Part shown: one piece after another, positions 57,959 through 64,000 of the stretch
Layout: the number at the start of each line of letters is the position of its first letter
Numbering within the stretch: the first letter of the stretch is position 1
From: Sanguinoderma infundibulare
Taxonomy: Eukaryota; Basidiomycota; Agaricomycetes; Polyporales; Polyporaceae
Length of the DNA: 64,000 nt
NCBI GenBank assembly: GCA_032821775.1
Contig: JAVLRN010000010.1
Coordinates: 558,001 to 622,000, forward strand
Direction of reading: 5' to 3'
Program-made: the position numbers and the translations under genes
Notes under the pieces: model-generated
Seen by the model: the letters and a program-made list of their open reading frames with translations, nothing else
The model's database searches: none
Told to the model about the DNA's origin: nothing

Positions 57959-59377
57959 AGTCGGGTTCAGCGGTGTCATCCTTCAGTGGCTCAGGCTGTT
58001 CAACGACTTCCAGGTCATGGGTACGTCTCATCCAACCACCACTTCCAAGTGGCAGGCTATGATCTGAGTTTACGCCTGTTGTGTGTCCAGCCAACAGCCT
58101 GGAACGAATCCAGCAGTATATGACCATCTAAGAGGAGTCGAAGCCAACCAAGGCTGGAATACCGCCTGCGTATTGGCCTGCGAGCGGTGACTTACAAGTC
58201 GAGAAGTTGTCGGCGCGCTACTCGCTGGTACGTCTCTCAGAATATCTCCCGGGCTTTTGGACGGATGCTGACTTGGTAATAGGACGGACCCAAAGTACTC
58301 CATGACCTATCGTTCGAAGTAAAGTCTGGAGAACGTGTCGGGATCGGTACGTCGTCCTTGTACCTCAATGATGCTCACACAGACGTACTGACTCGTTACG
58401 AAACGTCGGTCGTACGGGCAGTGGAAAGGTGTGCCGTACGCATCTGTGGGTACTAACACAGATACTGACGACTTGATCTAGAGCTCTTTGACGCTGTCCT
58501 TGCTACTGTGTATTGCTACAGAGGGAAAGGTATATTATGACGGCCTCCCCACTGACACCGTCAACCTTGATGCCCTCCGATCAAGCATTACGATCATTCT
58601 GCAAATGGTATGTTTTACGTGGCTAGAGTAGTCTCCTAGCCTCCTCATTCTGTTAGCCCGAGCTGCTCGGTGGTACCCTTCGTCAAAACCTCGATCCCTT
58701 CGGGCAACACGACGACGCGACCCTCAACGGCGCGTCGCGCTCTGCCGGCCTGTTCTCCTTGCAGGAAGAGAGCGACAGTGTGCGGATCACGCTCGATTCT
58801 GAGGCGTCCGTTGGCCAGCGTCAGATCATCGCGCTCGCGTGCACGATCGTTCGCAGGAGCAAGTTGCTCATTCTCGACGAAGGTAGACGCTTGTCGGTTC
58901 TGCATGTTGTCCCCAGGTGCTTATGCGGATTATTTCGTAGCTACGTCTGCCATTGGTAAGTAGGAGAATGCACAGGTGAATGACGGTACTGACAGAGTCG
59001 CAGATTACGAAACAGACGCTATCATTCAGAGGTCTTTGCGAGAAGAACTGGGCCGGGACGTCACCGTCCTCACGGTCGCTCACCGCCTCCAGAGCATCAT
59101 GGATGGTGACAAGATTGTGAGTCTTCTTTCGCACTCTGTATTTAATCAAGAAGTCCTTATGGGAGGTAATCACTTAGATGGTATTGGACGCGGGTAGAAT
59201 TGTGGAATTTCCCCCCTCGTTTGTGCTACAAGTAAGCCTTGACATGCTTCGTTGTAGGTTGAGTGCGATGCGCCAAGTATTCTGTTGAAGAGGAAGGACG
59301 GGTTCTTCCGTGGTCTGGTGGACGGGAGCGAAGACCGTGCGGCTCTGTACGCGATCGCCGGAGTGTCGACAGCGTAG
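57959..59377 (+). pseudogene. ABCC (MRP-type) transporter, remnant of last membrane helix plus second nucleotide-binding domain
   Basis: ABCC pumps export conjugates and metabolites. Recognisable parts: VGFSGVILQWLRLFNDFQVM (end of TMD2), NSLERIQQYMTI, then AYWPASGDLQVEKLSARYS, DGPKVLHDLSFEVKSGERVG, Walker A VGRTGSGK, LRSSITIILQMPELLGGTLR, NLDPFG, ASVGQRQIIALACTIVRRSK, LLILDE plus TSAIDYETDAIIQ, and VTVLTVAHRLQSIMDGDKI. Breaks: a TAA at 58129-58131 between MTI and EESKPT; the acceptor before Walker A reads CG instead of AG (58404-58405); and residues preceding SVGQRQ, including part of the LSGGQ-type signature, are deleted. TMD1, NBD1 and most of TMD2 are absent. ATSAI is encoded by a 15-nt exon (58941-58955). 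Confidence 0.82.
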
Positions 59378-59590
59378 TCGGCCGGGCGTGGATGTACCGG
59401 CGTCTGTACAATAACAGTCCTCATTTGCCGCATAGCTCAAGCGCCTAGTGCCGAGACGATAAGGCGGGCGGTTAGATTAGATAAGCAGATTGGCCGAGGA
59501 TCGGATGTCGTGGTGGATGCTCTTCTTCTGATGACCTCCTCCAAGCGTTGGAGATGACCATCCTCATCCCTCCTGTGAACCCGAACCCCC

Positions 59591-61586
59591 ATGGCTGAAA
59601 GTGCATCTGTGGTGTTCTGGCAGCCTGGTGATCAGGGCGCATTCGACGATCGCGCAGATGTGGTCGATGAGGGTACGATTTACAAGCCGGAGTTCTTCGA
59701 ACACATCACGGCTATTTTGAAGACTCTCGACCACGATCTGTTGGAGCTCAACAAAGACATTCATGGTGGGTTTTACGCATACAGCACGGTGTAGTCGGTT
59801 TTTGATTTTTAGTGCCATAGATCATCCCGAGCTTAAGTTTGAGGAGCGGTTGGTTGCCACGCTAGCGCTAGCATTGATCTGGCTCCAGCTGATTCGACTG
59901 GTTTTCAGCCACGCTCACGACGTTCTGACGGCGTTCATCGAGAAACATGGGTTCCAAGTCACCCGCCATCATTTCCTCGAGACCGCATGGGTAGCCAAGT
60001 ATACCAGGGGAAACGGCGGGCGTACGCTCGGCGTAAACTCCGAGATGGACGCTCTTCCTGGAATTGGCCATGCTTGCGGTCACAACCTCATCGCTATTGC
60101 CGGAGTCGCCGTTGCAATCGCGGTCAAGTCGGCGTTGGACAAGTTCGATATCTCCGGAAGCGTGATCTTACTCGGCACCCCCGCTGAGGAGGGTGGTTCA
60201 GGCAAGGCCATCCTGCTGAAGCACGGAGCGTACGATGGGATGGATGCTTGCATCATGTTCGTTCTACTGATGATCTGGCGTTGCGCTTCGAATGCTAACC
60301 AGATTTTCGTAGGTGTCACCCTACTCCGGGTCCTCGGTGGTCCATGAGCCTCAGCAGTTGCCTTGCCCTTCAGCGCATGACCGTCGAGTTCTCAGGACAC
60401 ACGTAAGCTATATCCTGTCTCATGCCATGAAAATGCCCCGTTGAACTTTAACGGTATGTATATAGCGCACACGCTGCCCTTACGCCCTGGGAGGGACAAA
60501 ATGCGCTCGATGCAGCTGTGCTCGCTTACACTAACATCTCCGTCCTCCGACAGCAGCTCAAGCCGACCCATCGTGTCCATGGTATCTTCGAGGGCAAGGA
60601 CTGGGCCCCCAATAGTTCGTTCATCAATGTTCTGTGACGGTTAACTTCCGTTTGACGTCTATCTTCAGTTATACCCGACTACTCTCGGATGTTGTGCGTC
60701 GAGCGTCCGTTGCCTCTTGCTGTCAGTTGCTCAGTTCGCACGCTCTAGTTGGTATGTGCGGGCACCGACTCGTGCAGAAGTAGTTGCTGCAGTTCGTCGG
60801 GTGCAAGCTTGCTTCGAGTACGTCGTCGTCCACCTCTCATCGTTCGTCCATCCAGGTATCCTTGATGATTGAACGTGGATGATCGTTTAGGGCGGCAGCA
60901 CTTGCCACGGGTTGCAAAGTCAAGATTGAGAGAGTGAACAACCCAACAGATGACCTCAGGCAGAACCAGGCACTCAGTGAGCGTGACATAATCCGTCTAT
61001 CCAGGTTGATCTTCTGATAGGCATGGCATCATCAGGTGACGAATGTGCTGAGGTCTTTGCGAAGAAATTTGGTCCCGTGGACTACGTGAACGGAATCCAG
61101 AGTGCTTCGACAGATTTCGTAAGTGAGCCCTCTTTCAAGGCCGTGATACGGGTAACTGATTGACGATTGTAGGGAAATGTCACATATGGTCGGTTAATAG
61201 ACTTGATGTGCTGCTGTTTCAGGCACTGACATGATACAAGCCCTTCCCGCGCTGCATCCTTCCTTCGGTAAGTATTCGAATATCTGCTATCGGACTTGCA
61301 CCCTCTGAGAGTTTATGATGAAATAGCTATTCCAACGAAGGGCAGCAACCATACGCGAGAGTTCGCTGAGGCCGCAGGCACCAAGGAAGCGCATCAAGCA
61401 TGCATCAACATGTCAATCGTCCTGTCCGCCATTGGATTGCGCTTGTTGACGGACGACGCATTCGCGGAGAAGGCCAGTGATGGAGTCTTGACGTACAGCT
61501 TCTCGCCTCTGATTACCTGCCCACAGGTCAAGAAAGCATTTGAGGAGGATAAGCGTCGACGAGACGCCGAAGCAGCCAAAGCGTAG
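59591..61586 (+). CDS. M20-family peptidase / amidohydrolase (PM20D2-like)
   Basis: Metal-dependent amidohydrolase of the M20 clan, a group that cleaves dipeptides or N-acyl amino acids. Exons join to [29 protein letters not shown] plus [49 protein letters not shown] (metal-binding Asp and His), [20 protein letters not shown] (Glu-Glu at the active site), [28 protein letters not shown] (dimerisation domain), [64 protein letters not shown], ending [10 protein letters not shown]. The donor in the KFEE intron is GTTGGT. A 54-nt in-frame segment near the end (61473-61526) has GC-AG borders and may be a retained or alternative intron. The frame is otherwise intact. Confidence 0.85.
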
Positions 61587-61991
61587 GAAACGTACGTCCG
61601 GCAGCCGACCCGTCCCCGCTGTCCAACTGATCGTAAAACCCGGCTGGCAGCACCACAGATGATGGAACGATGATGTACAACACGCAGTCATGGAAATTCT
61701 GTTCTACTACCACACGACTCTACCGTGCTCAAAGCGGCGATTTGTGTACACGGGTCGTCGTAAGTGAACAAGTCATGGGATCGCTCTTCCCGCGCAAGGA
61801 GGCGTTGGAGCGCCTACGAGACTTCGCGAACGGCGTCCCGATGAATCGACTGACAGTTTCACGCTTCGACCAACTATAGTCCCAGAAGCCTCGTGAGCAA
61901 CCGGTGACAGTATAACTGGCACGTTGACTCAGCGTTCTGCCCTTTCTATCCTTCGACCCTCTCCTCGTTATCATCACTCACGTCCCCCGGC
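61587..61991. other. intergenic
   Basis: Short spacer between the M20 gene and the third P450. Nothing seen. Confidence 0.6.
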
Positions 61992-64000
61992 ATGGAACTA
62001 TTCAGCAGTATCGTATCCTTCGCAAGTACGGTCCTCCGAGTTGCGGTGGATGTCGCGCCTTTGGTACTTGGGCTGCTTGCATTCGTCTTGGTCAGGCAGC
62101 AGGTGCGGAGGAGGAACATGCCTCCAGGACCACATGGTCTGCCTTTCATTGGTAACAAGCATCAAGTGCCGTCGATCAAGCCCTGGCGCAAGTTTGCAGA
62201 ATGGAACAAGCAGTATGGTGCGCGAGCCTTGTTCCTAGAGAAATGCCCTGGATAGCTAATACCTGGTTTATATGGAAGGCCCGGTTATGTCTCTCCATCT
62301 AGGGAATACGCCCGTCATCGGCAAGTCGCTATTCTTACCATGTTCTAGTTGCAACACTGGGGTTGACTTCGTCCGCTCAGTCCTCGGCACTGCTCAAGCC
62401 GCATGGGATCTGTTGGAAAAGCGATCAGATATCTACTCAAGTCGACCGCGCTTCGTCGTCGCGTAAGTCCTAGTCATATACGTTCCCCCTTGAACTCCAA
62501 AGTTCAGTGTTCGTGCGGGGATCAGAGGAGAGATCCTGTCAGGCAATCAGCGGGGTCTTATGCTCCCTAACGGAGAGGCATGGCGTAGATGGCGGAAGGT
62601 CGGTGGTGCCCGTGCACGTTCCCAGAGGTTCGTGCGACTCACGGACACGCCAGGTGCTGCACTCCGGATTTCACTCGCGACAGTCGGACACGTACCACGA
62701 CATACAGTCGATGGAATCGGCGGTCTTGTTGCACGAGCTGCTGACTGAACCGAAGGATTGGGAGCGTCATCTTCAGCGGTAAGAACACTCACACAACCCG
62801 GGAGTTGCAAATCGAGCCTGATGATGAGCAAATGTTGTCCAGGTTTGCTGCGAGCGTCGCCACCTCTGTGAGCTTTGGTCGCCGTGTGGAGAGTGTGGAT
62901 GAATGGATCGTGGAGCAGAATATGGCGGCTATGGATTGTGAGCCTCGATCTGCTCGGTTTGGTAGCAGGATCTCACGAATGCTTCTACGTTATAGACCTC
63001 ACCAGGTGAACTTTGACCGATCATCTGCGTCGTAGTTGGCACTGACGGTTCTTCGCAGCGTCAAGTGAGAGACGGAGGTTGACCATTCATGTGGTTTACT
63101 TATGACTGATAAACTCTAGTATCCCTGGGAAGTATCTCGTCGAGTCTTGGCCGTGGCTTCTCAAACTCCCGGTACGAGTTCGAATAGTTCATCCTTGCTG
63201 TTCGCTAATCGTCTTTCAGAGACCCTTGCAATGGTTTAGGGCAGAGCCAGAAGAACAGCGGCGACGCGACGTCGCGCTCTATACCCACTTGCTGGACGAT
63301 GTCAAGAAGCGAATGGCCGACGGCACTGCCCCGGACTGCCTTGCGTCGCAGACAGTCACAAATCAACCAAAGAACGGATTGTCCGATCTGGAGATTGCCT
63401 ACACCATTTCGACTCCTTTCGGCGCTGGGATTGAGACGGTGTGTTTCAACTGCCTTTCGAATGTGACCAATATCTAACATGTCGAAAGTAGACCGCTGGG
63501 ACGCTTTGCACTTTCTTCCGTAAGTCCCGGAAGGCATTCTTGCGGGCTCTACGCAGGTCCTGATATATGCGCAGTTGCGATGTTGCACTTCCCAGATGTC
63601 ATGCGAAAAGCCCAGATCGAGCTCGACCGGGTGGTTGGACCAGATCGTCTGCCAGTGTTCGAGGATCGCGAACGCCTCCCTTACCTTCATGCGCTCATCA
63701 ATGAGACGCTGCGATGGCGCCCTATCGCCGTTCTGGGTGGGACGCCGCATGCCGTCATTGCGGATGACGAGTACAACGGAATGTCGGTATCCTCCCTCTC
63801 CGATCTACCATCCGCGTTGAGCGACAACGTCTTCTCCCTTCACAGGTACATTCCCAAGGGCTCGACCGTCTTTGCCAATCTCGCGTAAGACACCATCCCT
63901 GCATTCGAACCAAAGCATGTCTTTCTCTAACGGTTCAACGACAGCGGCATCATGCACGACCCCGTCATGTTCCCCTCACCAGACGACTTCCAGCCCGAAC
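61992..64000 (+). CDS. cytochrome P450 monooxygenase, 3' end beyond the window
   Basis: Start MELFSSIVSFASTVLRVAVD with an anchor VAPLVLGLLAFVLVRQQ, then NMPPGPHGLPFIGNKHQVPS. Exons continue GPVMSLHLGNTPVI, AAWDLLEKRSDIYSSRPRFV, GEILSGNQRGLMLPNGEAWR, RWRKVLHSGFHSRQSDTYHD, FAASVATSVSFGRRVESVDE, an I helix STPFGAGIETTAGTLCTFF, MLHFPDVMRKAQIELDRVVG, the ExxR as NETLRWRPIAVLGG, YIPKGSTVFANLA and IMHDPVMFPSPDDFQPE at the edge. The heme loop lies outside. Frame and splice sites are intact as far as visible. It is of the same broad group as the P450 at 30064-32200 but clearly diverged, with a canonical acid and Thr pair (GIETT). It sits downstream of the dead ABCC and the M20 gene. Confidence 0.85.

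Overview
The window is nuclear DNA from a filamentous basidiomycete, most likely an agaricomycete wood or litter decayer. The signs are genes broken by many short GT-AG introns (usually 45-70 nt), a CBM1 cellulose-binding secreted protein, several P450s, a HET-domain gene, DUF-type agaricomycete families and a Plavaka-class DNA transposon. No rRNA, tRNA or CRISPR was seen. All gene names come from reading the translations and recalling the families; no search was run.

Layout. 0-2 kb: the start of a beta-carbonic anhydrase gene leaving the window to the left, then empty sequence. About 2.0-12.7 kb: what looks like one large Plavaka element with two divergent multi-exon genes. One is an RS-rich gene with a DUF6698-like domain (minus strand, 6213 to 2626). 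The other is the transposase (plus strand, 6852 to 12354). Both carry in-frame TGA codons of the CGA-to-TGA kind. Four introns are oversized; one holds an antisense Dicer RNase III fragment, one an antisense coiled-coil fragment (Atg11-like), one an unidentified antisense coding-like stretch, and the fourth holds nothing I recognise. 13-25 kb: a P450, a divergent GDP-fucose pair (GDP-mannose 4,6-dehydratase and GDP-L-fucose synthase), a lone RNase H gene and a secreted CBM1 protein. 25-40 kb: a broken Bbc1/Mti1 gene, a C2H2 zinc-finger gene, a second P450, a tandem pair of MBOAT/wax-synthase-like genes (one dead), a HET-domain gene and a DUF6914-like gene. 40-57 kb: a conserved housekeeping block with two inverted Hsp20 genes around QCR8 and a tiny OST4-like gene, then VPS15 and a threonyl-tRNA synthetase that appears able to make cytosolic and mitochondrial forms. 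57-64 kb: a stray 3' end of the MBOAT family, a dead ABCC transporter, an M20 peptidase and the start of a third P450.

How the parts fit. The fucose pair would convert GDP-mannose to GDP-L-fucose in two steps from one shared 0.8-kb promoter region. QCR8 and OST4 share a 285-bp promoter region. The P450, MBOAT and ABCC pieces look like scattered or decaying accessory metabolism rather than one tidy cluster. The most unusual region is the Plavaka element, where host-gene fragments sit antisense inside transposon introns.
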